Shown in pieces: positions 41,586 to 51,593 of a stretch of DNA of 64,000 nt. The stretch is from UBA2421 sp002343075 (GTDB taxonomy: Bacteria > Planctomycetota > Phycisphaerae > Tepidisphaerales > Tepidisphaeraceae). The position numbers were made by a program, and so were the translations under genes. The notes below the pieces were generated by a model. That model was not told the origin of the DNA. It saw nothing but the letters and a program-made list of their open reading frames with translations, and did not search any database. The DNA lies in assembly GCA_937982565.1 (NCBI GenBank), contig CALJLN010000013.1, positions 1-64,000 of the forward strand, written 5' to 3'. Position 1 is the stretch's first letter. Each line of letters opens with the position of its first letter.

Positions 41586-44144
41586 TCAGGCGCGGCGACG
41601 GCGGGTCGCTGCCAAAAGCACGATCACCATCGCGCCGGCCGGTTCCGGAACGGACGCGCGCGGGGCAGATGCAAGCGTGGTGCCAAAGTTGGCGGCAAGC
41701 TGGGTGAAATCGTCAAGGTTTACCTGCCCGTCGTAACTGAAGTCGCCCGCCGACCACAGGCCGCTGGCTCCGAAGGAGGATGCCAGTGCGGTAAAATCGT
41801 CAAGATTGACAGTGCCATCGAGGTTGGTGTCGCCCGCCGAGGTAAATGCCACGACGATCGAGGTTGCATCGACGGCTTGCCCGGCGAACTCCCCGCCGCC
41901 GGGACGGATAGCCGCCCCTTCAGCGAAGCCGAGACGGAACGATTCGTTTGCCATCGATGAAACCAGACCCGTTCCCGACGAACTCCCGGCGAGTAGCAAC
42001 AGACGGACCGATTCGGCGGGAGAAGCCCCGCTGTAGTCGAGCACGAGGGCGTTGTTGGTCAGATCGAGCGATGTTAAAGGCACTGCCCCGCCGGCGAATG
42101 CAAGGCTTTGCAGCGAGCTCGCACCGCCGGCAGCGTTGGCGGTGGCACCTGCTGCGATTCGAACTGTGCCTGCGTCAATCGAGAATGACGTGCCGCGGAT
42201 GTGACGAAGCTGTAACGCGCCATCGCCCGACTTTGTAGCCGTGGCTGATGACATCAATCCGCCGGCGAGGTCCAGCGATGCGCCAGTGGCAACCGACAGC
42301 TCGGTGTTCATCACAGCATGGACCGGAACCGCAATCTGGTGACTGCCGTTTAGCGCAAGCACCCGCGCGCTCGCTGCGGGCGATTGCAGTGTTATCGATG
42401 ATGATCCGGCGATCACATAGCCTGCATTGCTATCAAAGGTGATTCGGCCCGCGGTGACAGGCGCGTTGACGACAACCGTCTGTGTTCCGGTAATCGCGGT
42501 GCCGAAGATAGCGTTGGCACCACTGTAGTTGGGCACCATGTGGCGCGACCACCCGGCGGTGGAATTCCAATCGCCCCCGGTGGCTTGATTCCATGTGGGT
42601 TTAATGGCGTTGACGGCCAGGCTTTCGACAAACGCCGTCGCGGTTTCATTGGGGGCGGCGTTGGAGAGCTGGCTTTGAACGTAGAGCGCAGAGTGTCCCG
42701 TCGCGGCAGCCGCAAGCTTGCGCCAATCGTTCAGGTTGATATTCAGAGAGCCACTAAACTCAGCGGTGACGGGGGTGCCATCTTCCAGCGAAAGATCGTG
42801 CTCCACCTTCAGTGTGTAGAACGTGGGATTCACAATCAGATTGACGCGCCGCACCGGGCCGCTCACCGATTGGGTGAGGACGTTGGTGCCTTCAAACTCG
42901 GTATTGGTGTTGGGCGCGTTGACTTTGTAGCCGAGCGAGATGGTCTGGTTGGCATCGATTCGAAGCGCCAGCGCGTCCTCGGAGGTATACTCCGATTGTG
43001 AATTGGTGGTGAGGCCTTCGCTGGAAAGGCTGAATCGCAGTAGCGCCTTGTTGTAGCTATTCGAGCTTGAGACAAAGTCGATGCCCGTGGCTTCGATCTC
43101 AATCGGCGATTCAAACATGTTGAACTCGCTCCGAACGGCGCTGACGATCTGGGCGTGCGGGTATCCCCCGCCGCCGGCATTGAGCTTGAGGGGTTCGGCC
43201 GTGGATTCGTTGACAGAACTGTTGCCCTGACTCCGCTGCGTCCAGAAGCCGTTGATGCTGTCGGCGTTGGGCACACTGGCATTATTGAACCGATCGGTAA
43301 ATACCCGATCTGGCGAAGTTGCCGTGACTGCCGGGCGGGCATTACGGATAACCATCCAATCGACATCGTAAAAAGCCGATTGATTGTTGGCCGGGTTTGA
43401 CGTCGGCTGCAGCGCGGATGAATACGCCGCGCCCCATTCACTTCCCGGTGCCCAGAAGTTAAACCGTGGGCGGGTTGCATCTGTAGGAACGAGCGTGCCT
43501 GTGACAGTTCGCAGCAATCGGCCATTGGCGTACCACTCGAGCCGGTTGTTCAGCCAACGCATCCGGAACGAATTGAACTGCGTAAGATCAAGCGTGGGAA
43601 TAATGTACTCGCGGCTCGATTGCGTGACTTCATCGCCATAGGGCTGCGTGGTCAGATTGAAATCATTGTAAGTGCTGACCAGCACAGGATCGCCGACGGG
43701 GGTTGCGTTGGTGCGCGTGCTCAAAAACTCAAAATCGGCTTCGTCCCACAGAATGGTCCCGCCGACATTTCTCGAAATGTATGTGAAAAACGAGGTGACC
43801 AGACCATTGACCATGGCATTGCTGCGGACGCGCGCTTCAAGCTCAATGCCATTGGCCCCGCGGGAAAAGAATGCGTCGGTCGCCAGCTCGGTGCCGCGGA
43901 AGGTGCTGCCGGGGGCGGTGGGGTTGTAGGTGTCGTGCCTGAGACGAGCGAAGCCATTGGAGACGACCGGCGTATTGCCAAAACGGGAGCGACCGACGAC
44001 GTGGGTCATTACATCCCACTTTGCAAGATCGATGCTCCCGCCGTTGAAGTCGTCGCGAAAAATCTCCTGTCCGAGTGCCGGCGTGGCCAGCAGGACGGCG
44101 GCGGAGAGCAATTGAAGGGAGTTTTTCAGCGAGCGTCGCATCAT
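41586..44144 (-). CDS. Secreted GH16-like glucanase with dockerin loops and PEP-CTERM tail
   Basis: A signal peptide (KNSLQLLSAAVLLATPALGQ) is followed by a GH16 jelly-roll (about residues 27-290) with catalytic motif E135-A-D137-F-E139 in WDEADFEFL. GH16 enzymes cut beta-1,3/1,4-glucans, galactans or agar. The second half (from about 315) is a copy of the whole neighbouring protein encoded at 44271-46202, with a beta-repeat region, then two calcium loops (DTNLDGTVNLDDF, DFSYDGQVNLDDF) of dockerin type. The C-terminus is VPEPAGAMVIVLLAATRRRR then A (PEP-CTERM). ATG at 44144 begins the signal peptide. It is likely cell-surface displayed. Confidence 0.85.
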   Translation of the reverse strand: MMRRSLKNSLQLLSAAVLLATPALGQEIFRDDFNGGSIDLAKWDVMTHVVGRSRFGNTPVVSNGFARLRHDTYNPTAPGSTFRGTELATDAFFSRGANGIELEARVRSNAMVNGLVTSFFTYISRNVGGTILWDEADFEFLSTRTNATPVGDPVLVSTYNDFNLTTQPYGDEVTQSSREYIIPTLDLTQFNSFRMRWLNNRLEWYANGRLLRTVTGTLVPTDATRPRFNFWAPGSEWGAAYSSALQPTSNPANNQSAFYDVDWMVIRNARPAVTATSPDRVFTDRFNNASVPNADSINGFWTQRSQGNSSVNESTAEPLKLNAGGGGYPHAQIVSAVRSEFNMFESPIEIEATGIDFVSSSNSYNKALLRFSLSSEGLTTNSQSEYTSEDALALRIDANQTISLGYKVNAPNTNTEFEGTNVLTQSVSGPVRRVNLIVNPTFYTLKVEHDLSLEDGTPVTAEFSGSLNINLNDWRKLAAAATGHSALYVQSQLSNAAPNETATAFVESLAVNAIKPTWNQATGGDWNSTAGWSRHMVPNYSGANAIFGTAITGTQTVVVNAPVTAGRITFDSNAGYVIAGSSSITLQSPAASARVLALNGSHQIAVPVHAVMNTELSVATGASLDLAGGLMSSATATKSGDGALQLRHIRGTSFSIDAGTVRIAAGATANAAGGASSLQSLAFAGGAVPLTSLDLTNNALVLDYSGASPAESVRLLLLAGSSSGTGLVSSMANESFRLGFAEGAAIRPGGGEFAGQAVDATSIVVAFTSAGDTNLDGTVNLDDFTALASSFGASGLWSAGDFSYDGQVNLDDFTQLAANFGTTLASAPRASVPEPAGAMVIVLLAATRRRRA

Positions 44145-44204
44145 CGTGATCCATTCTACGCACGGGTCTGCGGATAGTCCGCGGAGACCGGGCAGTTTTG
44201 CCAG

Positions 44205-44248
44205 AAAACACAAAGACGCGGCGGCCCGGATGGTCCAGGCCGCCGCGT
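44205..44248 (-). terminator. Hairpin terminator downstream of the gene at 44271-46202
   Basis: A perfect 11-bp stem ACGCGGCGGCC / GGCCGCCGCGT (44216-44226 with 44238-44248) lies 23 bases after the stop codon. On the minus strand it is followed by CTTTGTGTTTTC. Confidence 0.75.
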
Positions 44249-44270
44249 GCGGAGGAACACGCACTAATCG

Positions 44271-46202
44271 TTACGCCCGACGCCGACGCCCTGCCAACGC
44301 CGCAATCGCACCGGCGATCAGGCCCAGGCTCGCCGGCTCGGGCACCGCACCCCGTGCAATATCGCCACCGCTCTGGCCAAAGTTGGCCGCGAGAATGGTG
44401 AAATCGTCGAGGTTGACGCTGCCGTCATAGTTAAAGTCGCCATTGGTCCAGACAGCACCGTTGGAGCCGAACGAAGCTGCCAGAGCCGTGAAATCGTCAA
44501 GATTTACACCGCCGGAAAAGTTGGCGTCGCCAGCCACCAGCAGCGCGATTACGACCGTGGAACCATCGAGGAATTGCCCCGCAAATGAGCCACCGAGAAG
44601 CGACCCCTCGGCGTAGCCCAGCCGGAACAGCGCGTTGGCCGACGATGAGCCGATGCCATTCCCGCCCGATGCGCCCGCCTGCAGCAACTGGCGTACTTCG
44701 TTAATGTTTGACGGACCGCTGTAATCGAGCACCAGCGCGTTGTTGGTCAGATCAAGACGGCCCTCGGGTGCCGACGGGGTGCCCGCGATCGCCAGGTTGA
44801 AGACTGAACTGGCCGAATCTGGAGAATTGTTCGTTGGGCCAGGCAGCACTCGCAGCGTGCCTTCGTTGATTGTGACATTGAACAGCCGCAGGTTGAGCAT
44901 GCCGACCGAACCCAGGCCCGTCTTGGTCAATCCGAGCGTGCCGATTGGGCTCAGGTCAACCACCTGCCCGGTCATCGATACATTCGCCCCCGCGGCGGCG
45001 CTGGCGACGAGATCGTTGTATAGATTGATCGGCGAGTTGATTGTGTGATTGCCCTGCAGCGAGGTCACTTCGTTAAACAGGTAACGCGTTGCCATCTGGA
45101 ATGTGCCTTGCCCCAATCCGTCAGGCGAAATGGTGTACGGCTGCGCGCTGTCAAACAGAATTGCACCAACGGTCTGGTCGGCATCCATGGTCACCGCGGT
45201 TGGGGCGGCGGCGTTGGTGAACTTCACGTTGGCCCCGACGAAATTCGGCACGCTCGAGATCGTGTTATCGCCATTGACGTGAAAGATGTCTCCGTCGCTC
45301 CAGTTGGCCGGGTCGCTCCAGATGCCGCCGGACGCGCCCTGCCACCCCTGACGGAGCTGACCGACCGTGAACGAGTTAAGTGAAGCGGTGGCCTCTTCGG
45401 TCGCTGCGGAGTTGTTGAGCTGCGTTTGCAACACAACCGAAGAATTGCCCGTGAGCGCTCCCGCATCGGTAGGATCCTTCCAGTTGAGCAGGAACTGATC
45501 GACCGCACCGGTGAATTGCACCGTAACCGGCGTGGAATTGGTGGGCGAGGTATCGTGGGTTAGCCGAAGGTCCCAGAACTTTGCTCCGTAGGTAAGCCGG
45601 AATGAACGGACTGGACCTGGTAACGTTGCACCGGAATTGTTGCCGGGATTGAACAACTGGAAGCCATCGTACTCCGTGTTGTGCATCGGATAGTTTTCTT
45701 TGATACCCATCGCAACGCTGTATTGGCCCGGAGTGCTACCGCCGGACTCAATGCGGAGCGCAAAGGCGTCATCGGCCCAGTATTCCGAGTCGTCAATGCC
45801 CGCCGCGGGGGCAGGAGGGGTTGGGGCGGCGTCGAACAACGCCCGTGAAATGAGCGACATACGGAAGATACCCTTGTTGAGGCTGTTGGTGGGCGACGTA
45901 AAGTTCAGCCCCGAGCCTTCAACAACAACCGGCGCACGAAAGAAGTTGATGTTGGAATCGACAGGCCCGGCAATCTGCCCGTGAGGAAACTGCGACCCGC
46001 CTGCCGTAAGCTGCATCGTACCACCTGCCTCGTTGGCAGTGCTGATGCCGCCAGAGAGCCGTGGAATCCAATATCCCGGGATGGTGTCGGTATCGGTGAC
46101 AATGCCGTTGGCAAAATTGTCAACCAAGACAGGATCTACCGCGAGCGCTGCGGTCGATACGAACGGAACCGCCAAGGCGGCCAAAACAAGACGACGATCC
46201 AT
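44271..46202 (-). CDS. Secreted dockerin-like PEP-CTERM protein, relative of the GH16 gene's second half
   Basis: Signal peptide RRLVLAALAVPFVSTAALAV is followed by a beta-sandwich (VLVDNFANGIVTDTDTIPGY) with no known catalytic motif, a beta-strand repeat region (GGIWSDPANWSDGDIF, LDLTNNALVLDYSG), two calcium loops (DANFSGGVNLDDFTALA and DFNYDGSVNLDDFTILA) and a tail VPEPASLGLIAGAIAALAGR then RRRA. It matches the second half of the GH16 gene along its length. ATG at 46202 follows GGAGGAAATC. It may be a glycan-binding or anchoring subunit. Function unknown. Confidence 0.85.
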   Translation of the reverse strand: MDRRLVLAALAVPFVSTAALAVDPVLVDNFANGIVTDTDTIPGYWIPRLSGGISTANEAGGTMQLTAGGSQFPHGQIAGPVDSNINFFRAPVVVEGSGLNFTSPTNSLNKGIFRMSLISRALFDAAPTPPAPAAGIDDSEYWADDAFALRIESGGSTPGQYSVAMGIKENYPMHNTEYDGFQLFNPGNNSGATLPGPVRSFRLTYGAKFWDLRLTHDTSPTNSTPVTVQFTGAVDQFLLNWKDPTDAGALTGNSSVVLQTQLNNSAATEEATASLNSFTVGQLRQGWQGASGGIWSDPANWSDGDIFHVNGDNTISSVPNFVGANVKFTNAAAPTAVTMDADQTVGAILFDSAQPYTISPDGLGQGTFQMATRYLFNEVTSLQGNHTINSPINLYNDLVASAAAGANVSMTGQVVDLSPIGTLGLTKTGLGSVGMLNLRLFNVTINEGTLRVLPGPTNNSPDSASSVFNLAIAGTPSAPEGRLDLTNNALVLDYSGPSNINEVRQLLQAGASGGNGIGSSSANALFRLGYAEGSLLGGSFAGQFLDGSTVVIALLVAGDANFSGGVNLDDFTALAASFGSNGAVWTNGDFNYDGSVNLDDFTILAANFGQSGGDIARGAVPEPASLGLIAGAIAALAGRRRRA

Positions 46203-46271
46203 GATTTCCTCCAGTTTCACCGGCGGATCGACTCCGCGTCTTCCCGCCGGCGGCATTAAAAACAACTCGAT

Positions 46272-49200
46272 TCATTCAACACAAGTTTTTGCTCCATGGG
46301 CATACCCGCAGCCGTTACCATTGATGTCAACGGGAATCGGCGAAGGCGCGCCGTTCAGTTTCTGCCCGCCGTTGCGCAGCTGAGACGCCATCACGGCTAC
46401 ATCGATGCGCACGATTCTTCCCGAGCGATTGAAGATTTCGCTGCTGTCGCGGGCGCTCAATTGGTCGCCGTCGATAGCCACCCGTTCACCGTCATCACGC
46501 GTTAGAACGATGCCCGCGTTCTGTGCAGTCTGGTAGACCACCGGCACCTGGCAGAATGTGAACGCCAGCGCGCCCGAAGGCAGATCAATGGATGCGCGCG
46601 ATTGATTCAGGGGGTAGTAGCGAAACTGCGAAGGTGACTGCGAAAACTCCGCTGCGTGCAGCATGGTCGGCGAGAATCGAATCTGACCCTGCTCGATCCG
46701 CACACCAAACTCGCCCATTCGGCTGATGATTTCTTCTTTCACCTGCCCCGTCATGCCCGGCTGGCGGGCGCCGGCGTGGGCGGGCGTGTGGGAGTACGGG
46801 TCGGTTGGGAATGCCCCGTAATCGCGGGCGCTTTTGTTAAACCCAAGCCCGCTGCGGACTCGGTCGTAACACGCATGCAATCGGCCGAGCAGCGCCTGGG
46901 GCTTACCCGCGCGCTCCGCTGCGATGCAAACTTCCTGCACCGCCACGACCAGCTTGGCGACCATGTGCCAGTAGATGCTGCCAAGCCCTTCATAGCCGAA
47001 CATCGACCCCGAACGCCCGGTGAATGAATGATGCTCGAAAACCGACTCGTACAGGTCCGAGACAGCAGTGCGGTCGGCGGCGACGGCATCATGCCAGGCC
47101 GGATCTCTTGCGACCTCATCCAACCGCCGCTGCAGGGCCGCATCGTTGCTTAAATCGGCATGAAAACGCACGCGCCCGGTCCCGTCCAGGGCAACAACAC
47201 GGAAATCGCCGCAGGCCAGCATGCTGCGCAACAGCCTGATGCGCGACACATCCTCGCCCCTGGCAATGTTCTTTTCGAGAAAGCTCTTGGTCGAGCGGTC
47301 GGGGTAAAGCGTGAAGCTGTGCTGGTCGGCGCGATACAGCTCGCTGGTGTATAGCGATTCCACCATATTCACAATCCGCTCGGGCGTGAGCAGGCCGGAA
47401 CTAATCGCCGCAACCTGCCCTTCGAGCATCAGGGGCAGGTGGCGAACACGGGCGGTCTTCTTATCTTCGGAAAAGTGAATGAGATTATACGAGTGAAACA
47501 GCCCGTCGGGCCGCTCATTCAACCGGATGGTGTGAGCGATGAAAGTTTCGCAGAGCGCCAGCAGGTCACGCAGTTCAACAGCCGAAACCGGCACCGGCTG
47601 GCCAATCCCGGTTTGATAAAGCTGTCGGCGATAGTCGCACGAGACACCCCCCAGCTGGCTCAAAAGCGTCATGCGAGCAGCGGGGTCAACTGAATCGGTG
47701 TTGGTCAGGCCGAGGTTCCGCTGCAGCACGCCTAGCGTCGAGCGCAGCCAGTTGGCAACCTCGCACGATATCGCATGCGTCGGCAGACTTGTTGACTCCA
47801 GCACCCGACGGATGAGCTGAACGTGCCTCTGCATGTAGCAGAGGGTAACCACCGATAAACCGTATCCGGCGAGGGCGTTGTTGGCATCATTCCACTCGGG
47901 CCGCTGGGTGTGCATCCAGATGCCCCCGCCGATGACAAAGCTGCCCATCTTTGCCAGTACCGGGACAAGAAGCTTCTCCATCAGCGACACATGCAACACC
48001 GCGCCGTCAACTCCGCGCAGCAGTTTCGCGTCGGTTCCCATTTCCTTCGATTCGGCCTCAATCCTGCGATGCAGGCCGGCTTCAAACTCGATCGTGTTAC
48101 GGCAGTCGTTCACCGTGTTTGCAAAGGGTTTGATGCGATACGGAACCGATGCATAGGAGAAGTTCGGCGACGCAAGCAATTCCGCAAGCGTCCCCGGCTG
48201 AAATCGCTCGGAAAGCTCGAGCAGCCGGGTGAGGTAGACAATCTGATGGTCGCCCCAATATCCGATGTTTGACCAGGGGTGATTTGGCTCGGGCACTTCC
48301 CAGTCAATCCCCTCATGGGTAACCCGATAGGGGTTGAATCCGTCTGCAGTTGAGGCGCTGACAAACTTGGCGATGATGCTTGTGATGTATTCTGGAAAGC
48401 TCGTACACAGGGCTTCCCAATTCTGGAAGATGTCCCGCCAATTGCCCTGATATGCGATGACCTGAGAGCCATTTTCGTCGCGCAATTGGATGTTAAAAGA
48501 GTTCCATGGTCGGCTTGGGTCGCCGTGACGCCGGCCGAAGGTTACGGGGAGATATTCATAGCCGAGCCTCAGCAGGCTCGGGTCGCATGCGCGGCGGAGC
48601 TGTTCAATCAGCTGCGCGGGCGAGACTTGCTCGGGCAGTTGCGCGAGCAAAGCTACGTACTTTGAAGCCACCGGCTTGTTACGAGTCTGGACCGAGCGAA
48701 TGAAATCGGCCCGGCGAATCTTTCCGCCATCGGCAAACGCGCCGCCGCGCATGGTATTGAACAGTACGTTGGCAAAGTGGTGCACCGACATCTTTGCGTC
48801 GGCGGTTGCCTGTAAGCCGTCGTTTGCGGCGACGATGCGCGCGAGATTGTCGCGCGATGATTCGAGCGATTCTCGCAGCATCGGGATCGGACTTGCATCC
48901 GATTCAAGCATCTTAAGTGCTTTACTCACCTGCTGTTGCGTGCGACCGACGTCGGCCACGATATCCCAGCTTAGAGCCTGCCCCGGTTTCAGCTCAATCG
49001 CCGCGCTAACCAGGTAACTGCCCCGCTGGCCGCGCAGTTTGCACTCGGCGGCCACGGGTCGGCCACGGCGAAATGACTCGATACTCCCCGCGCTCAGTGT
49101 CGCTCGAAACGGGCTGAGTCCCCGGCACCAGACCAGGTTCGCACGCAGGCTCTCCGCGGGTTCGGCGCGGTCGGTGACAAGCGAATTCAGCGAGAAAACG

Positions 49201-49874
49201 CCGAGCTTGGTCGCACGATCAAGCTCGCAAACCTTGTAAGCATCGGCGAGACAACTCGAACCCTGCTGCACGCCAAGCTGCACGCCCGGGGGCATCACAT
49301 TCAGCAAGCCGTCAATCATCTCGAAACTGCGCGAACGATGAGCCGAGTGGTTGATGAGGGTCGCGGTGCGGACGAATCCAAACGCATCACAGTTTTGCCA
49401 GCCATACCTGAAAGTCAGCCCGAGGCCATGATGTGTTTCTTCAAACACCACTTCATTGCCGATGGTGCTCTTGTAAAGATTGCGCGACACGATTGTCGAA
49501 TCGATCAGACCGGCAAAAGGTTCCCAAACCTCTGTCGCATCATCCTCACGAATGAGCGTAATCGGTCCGGTGATGCCGCGAAGGTGGTGCAGTCGGTCGT
49601 CGGTTTCATAAGGAAACAGGCACATCTCGGGGCTGCGCCGCCCACAGGTGAGCGCGCCGGTACTGCTGACGTACATCCACAAGTCACTATCGCTGGCTAT
49701 GCTCATTAGGAAGGGAGGCATCGCATCGAACTGCGGGATGCAGTACATCTCGCGGCCCGCGAGCGTGGTGAAGCCCTCTTTCGGCGACGGCGTTTTGCTG
49801 ATTGCCCGGATGACCGGCTCAACAGCTTCCCGCGTGAGTGTCGTTTGATCGGAATTGACCACGTGTGCGCTCAA
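46272..49874 (-). CDS. Large putative glycoside phosphorylase/hydrolase, no signal peptide
   Basis: The 1200-residue protein lacks a signal peptide and membrane segments. The N-terminal 300 residues look like a beta-sandwich (FLMSIASDSDLWMYVSSTGA, PFETDDRLHHLRGITG-like segments). The middle and C-terminal parts are helical with aromatic motifs, e.g. VIAYQGNWRDIFQNWEALCT, PYRVTHEGIDWEVPEPNHPW and RPEWNDANNALAGYGLSVVT, in the manner of (alpha/alpha)6-barrel enzymes such as cellobiose phosphorylases (GH94) and trehalase/GH63 types. The family is inferred, not proven. The start is TTG at 49874; GTG at 49862 is possible. Confidence 0.6.
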   Translation of the reverse strand: MSAHVVNSDQTTLTREAVEPVIRAISKTPSPKEGFTTLAGREMYCIPQFDAMPPFLMSIASDSDLWMYVSSTGALTCGRRSPEMCLFPYETDDRLHHLRGITGPITLIREDDATEVWEPFAGLIDSTIVSRNLYKSTIGNEVVFEETHHGLGLTFRYGWQNCDAFGFVRTATLINHSAHRSRSFEMIDGLLNVMPPGVQLGVQQGSSCLADAYKVCELDRATKLGVFSLNSLVTDRAEPAESLRANLVWCRGLSPFRATLSAGSIESFRRGRPVAAECKLRGQRGSYLVSAAIELKPGQALSWDIVADVGRTQQQVSKALKMLESDASPIPMLRESLESSRDNLARIVAANDGLQATADAKMSVHHFANVLFNTMRGGAFADGGKIRRADFIRSVQTRNKPVASKYVALLAQLPEQVSPAQLIEQLRRACDPSLLRLGYEYLPVTFGRRHGDPSRPWNSFNIQLRDENGSQVIAYQGNWRDIFQNWEALCTSFPEYITSIIAKFVSASTADGFNPYRVTHEGIDWEVPEPNHPWSNIGYWGDHQIVYLTRLLELSERFQPGTLAELLASPNFSYASVPYRIKPFANTVNDCRNTIEFEAGLHRRIEAESKEMGTDAKLLRGVDGAVLHVSLMEKLLVPVLAKMGSFVIGGGIWMHTQRPEWNDANNALAGYGLSVVTLCYMQRHVQLIRRVLESTSLPTHAISCEVANWLRSTLGVLQRNLGLTNTDSVDPAARMTLLSQLGGVSCDYRRQLYQTGIGQPVPVSAVELRDLLALCETFIAHTIRLNERPDGLFHSYNLIHFSEDKKTARVRHLPLMLEGQVAAISSGLLTPERIVNMVESLYTSELYRADQHSFTLYPDRSTKSFLEKNIARGEDVSRIRLLRSMLACGDFRVVALDGTGRVRFHADLSNDAALQRRLDEVARDPAWHDAVAADRTAVSDLYESVFEHHSFTGRSGSMFGYEGLGSIYWHMVAKLVVAVQEVCIAAERAGKPQALLGRLHACYDRVRSGLGFNKSARDYGAFPTDPYSHTPAHAGARQPGMTGQVKEEIISRMGEFGVRIEQGQIRFSPTMLHAAEFSQSPSQFRYYPLNQSRASIDLPSGALAFTFCQVPVVYQTAQNAGIVLTRDDGERVAIDGDQLSARDSSEIFNRSGRIVRIDVAVMASQLRNGGQKLNGAPSPIPVDINGNGCGYAHGAKTCVE

Positions 49875-49931
49875 GATTGAGGAGGTAATGCCGGTGATCG
49901 GCTTCTGTAAGAGACCGCTCGCGAATGAAGC

Positions 49932-50813
49932 TTATTGGTCGACACAAACATTTCGGAGCAGGAGGTCAGATGCGTTCGCGCGAGTCAGAGCGCGGCTTTC
50001 CGCGTGACCGTCAGCGAACAGCACGTTGGCTGTATTGTTCTTCCCATGTCGCCAGCGGATATCGGCGCGGGGGCCGACGGAGAAGTCTCGATTGTCGGTC
50101 TTGATGGACTCGCCAAGATTCACGGTCGGGCGAGCAAGAAGAAAGCTGCGGGCGTACAGTCCGCCGTCATCGATGCCGTTGCCGACGGCGTACGCGTTGC
50201 CACGGTTGGTGCCAAAATCCTGGGAACCGTCAAAGATCAACGCGATTTCGGTCGAGCGCCGGATCTTGGATATCTTCCAGCCCTTGAGGAGCGGCCTCGG
50301 CGGGGCTACGGCGCGATCGGTGTCGTCAAGGTTGGGCATGAGGCGCGGATGCGACGAGTAGTGCAGTTTGCGGTCAAAGTTTCCAGCGGCGTTGCCAGAG
50401 TCGGCGAAGGCCGCGGGGCAGGCGAACGCCTCTTGCAGCTTAGAAGTCTCGGAGCCTGCTTGATCGCCGTAGGTCGAACCACCTTTACCCAAAGCGATAC
50501 TCAATAGGAGCAATTGCCAGTCGGTGGCACTGCTGCCTCCGTTTACGGTGTTCCCATCAGGGCTTCCGATGCCGTCCCAGTACCCGTAAGGAAGCGCACC
50601 CTTGTGAATGCCCGTATACAACTGCACCGCCTGGCCGATGCTGCGCAGGTTGGCCATGCAGGCGACTGTTGTCGCCTGCGCCTTGGCCCGACCCAGCGTC
50701 GGCAGCAGGATGCCGATCAGGACCGCGATGATCCCGATCACCACGAGTAGTTCCACAAGCGTAAACGCTTTGCGAACTTTCGTGGTCCCTTGAATGTGGT
50801 TCGCTTTATTCAT
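49932..50813 (-). CDS. Type II pseudopilin-like protein
   Basis: The prepilin leader ends ...KVRKA and is followed by FTLVELLVVIGIIAVLIGIL with the Glu at +5, and the helix continues PTLGRAKAQATTVACMANLR. The late H-x-DG signature appears as WRHGKNNTANVLFADGHAES. ATG at 50813 follows GGAGCTTGCA. It belongs to the same family as the gene at 10566-11687. It is next to a PEP-CTERM protein on the same strand (72-base gap) and may share its transcript. Confidence 0.9.
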   Translation of the reverse strand: MNKANHIQGTTKVRKAFTLVELLVVIGIIAVLIGILLPTLGRAKAQATTVACMANLRSIGQAVQLYTGIHKGALPYGYWDGIGSPDGNTVNGGSSATDWQLLLLSIALGKGGSTYGDQAGSETSKLQEAFACPAAFADSGNAAGNFDRKLHYSSHPRLMPNLDDTDRAVAPPRPLLKGWKISKIRRSTEIALIFDGSQDFGTNRGNAYAVGNGIDDGGLYARSFLLARPTVNLGESIKTDNRDFSVGPRADIRWRHGKNNTANVLFADGHAESRALTRANASDLLLRNVCVDQ

Positions 50814-50885
50814 TGCAAGCTCCATCAAAAGGTTAGGCCGTCCCGCTGCCGGCGCTGAAGCCGGCACTTCATCACTTACAAACAC

Positions 50886-51530
50886 TTATGCACGACGACG
50901 GCGAGCCACCATCAGCCCGGCGGTCGCGAGGAACGCCAGTGAAGTTGGCTCGGGTACAACAAACGAGACATCGTCAAGGTACACTTCGCCGTTGCCGAGC
51001 GGGTTGGTCGTGAAACTCTGGATCGCGTAGACGGCACGAGCCGAATCCGCGCCAGCGGGAACGATCGCATCCAGATTGAACTGCGAATAGCTCGCGCCTG
51101 GGGCGACGGTCAGGTTGGGGGTGCGGGCGACTTCGGTATTGGCAACCGAATCGCGCCACTCGATGCGAATCTCGACACCTACATCAAGCGGGCTGGAGGG
51201 AGTCGCATGCCAACCGCTGAAGGTGACACCCGAACCGGGCACCAGCCCCGGGACATCCTGGAAGGCACCGGCAAAGGTGTTCACGGTGTTATCGATGCCG
51301 AAACGGGCATGCAGGTTGCCCGTGCGGGGCATCTGGCCGCCGTTCACTGAAAAAGCGCCGCCGCCGCTGAAGCCTTCCCAGAAGCCAACGAACGGCGGGC
51401 CGTCCGAGGTAATCGGGTCTTCGAAGCTGGCGTTGGCAAACAAATTTTGTGCCGAGGCGACTGCCGAGCACAAACCGATGAGCGAAGCACCTGCGAGCAG
51501 GGCAATCGCCTTAGAGAGAGACGTGCGCAT
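50886..51530 (-). CDS. PEP-CTERM secreted protein, unknown function
   Basis: The signal peptide (SKAIALLAGASLIGLCSAVA) leads into a 170-residue beta-sandwich. It begins FANASFEDPITSDGPPFVGF, includes FQDVPGLVPGSGVTFSGWHA and ends GNGEVYLDDVSFVV. That pattern (N-term NxSFE...P, late LDDVSF) is common in carbohydrate-binding-module-like domains of planctomycetes and Bacteroidota. The C-terminus VVPEPTSLAFLATAGLMVAR then RRRA is the PEP-CTERM tail. ATG at 51530 follows CGGAGGATC. It is divergent from the XylR-type regulator, which may control it. Confidence 0.88.
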   Translation of the reverse strand: MRTSLSKAIALLAGASLIGLCSAVASAQNLFANASFEDPITSDGPPFVGFWEGFSGGGAFSVNGGQMPRTGNLHARFGIDNTVNTFAGAFQDVPGLVPGSGVTFSGWHATPSSPLDVGVEIRIEWRDSVANTEVARTPNLTVAPGASYSQFNLDAIVPAGADSARAVYAIQSFTTNPLGNGEVYLDDVSFVVPEPTSLAFLATAGLMVARRRRA

Positions 51531-51593
51531 TCCTGATCCTCCGAAAGGAGTAAATGACATGTAGCGCAGGGAAGCCCGGCCACGAGCCGCGAC

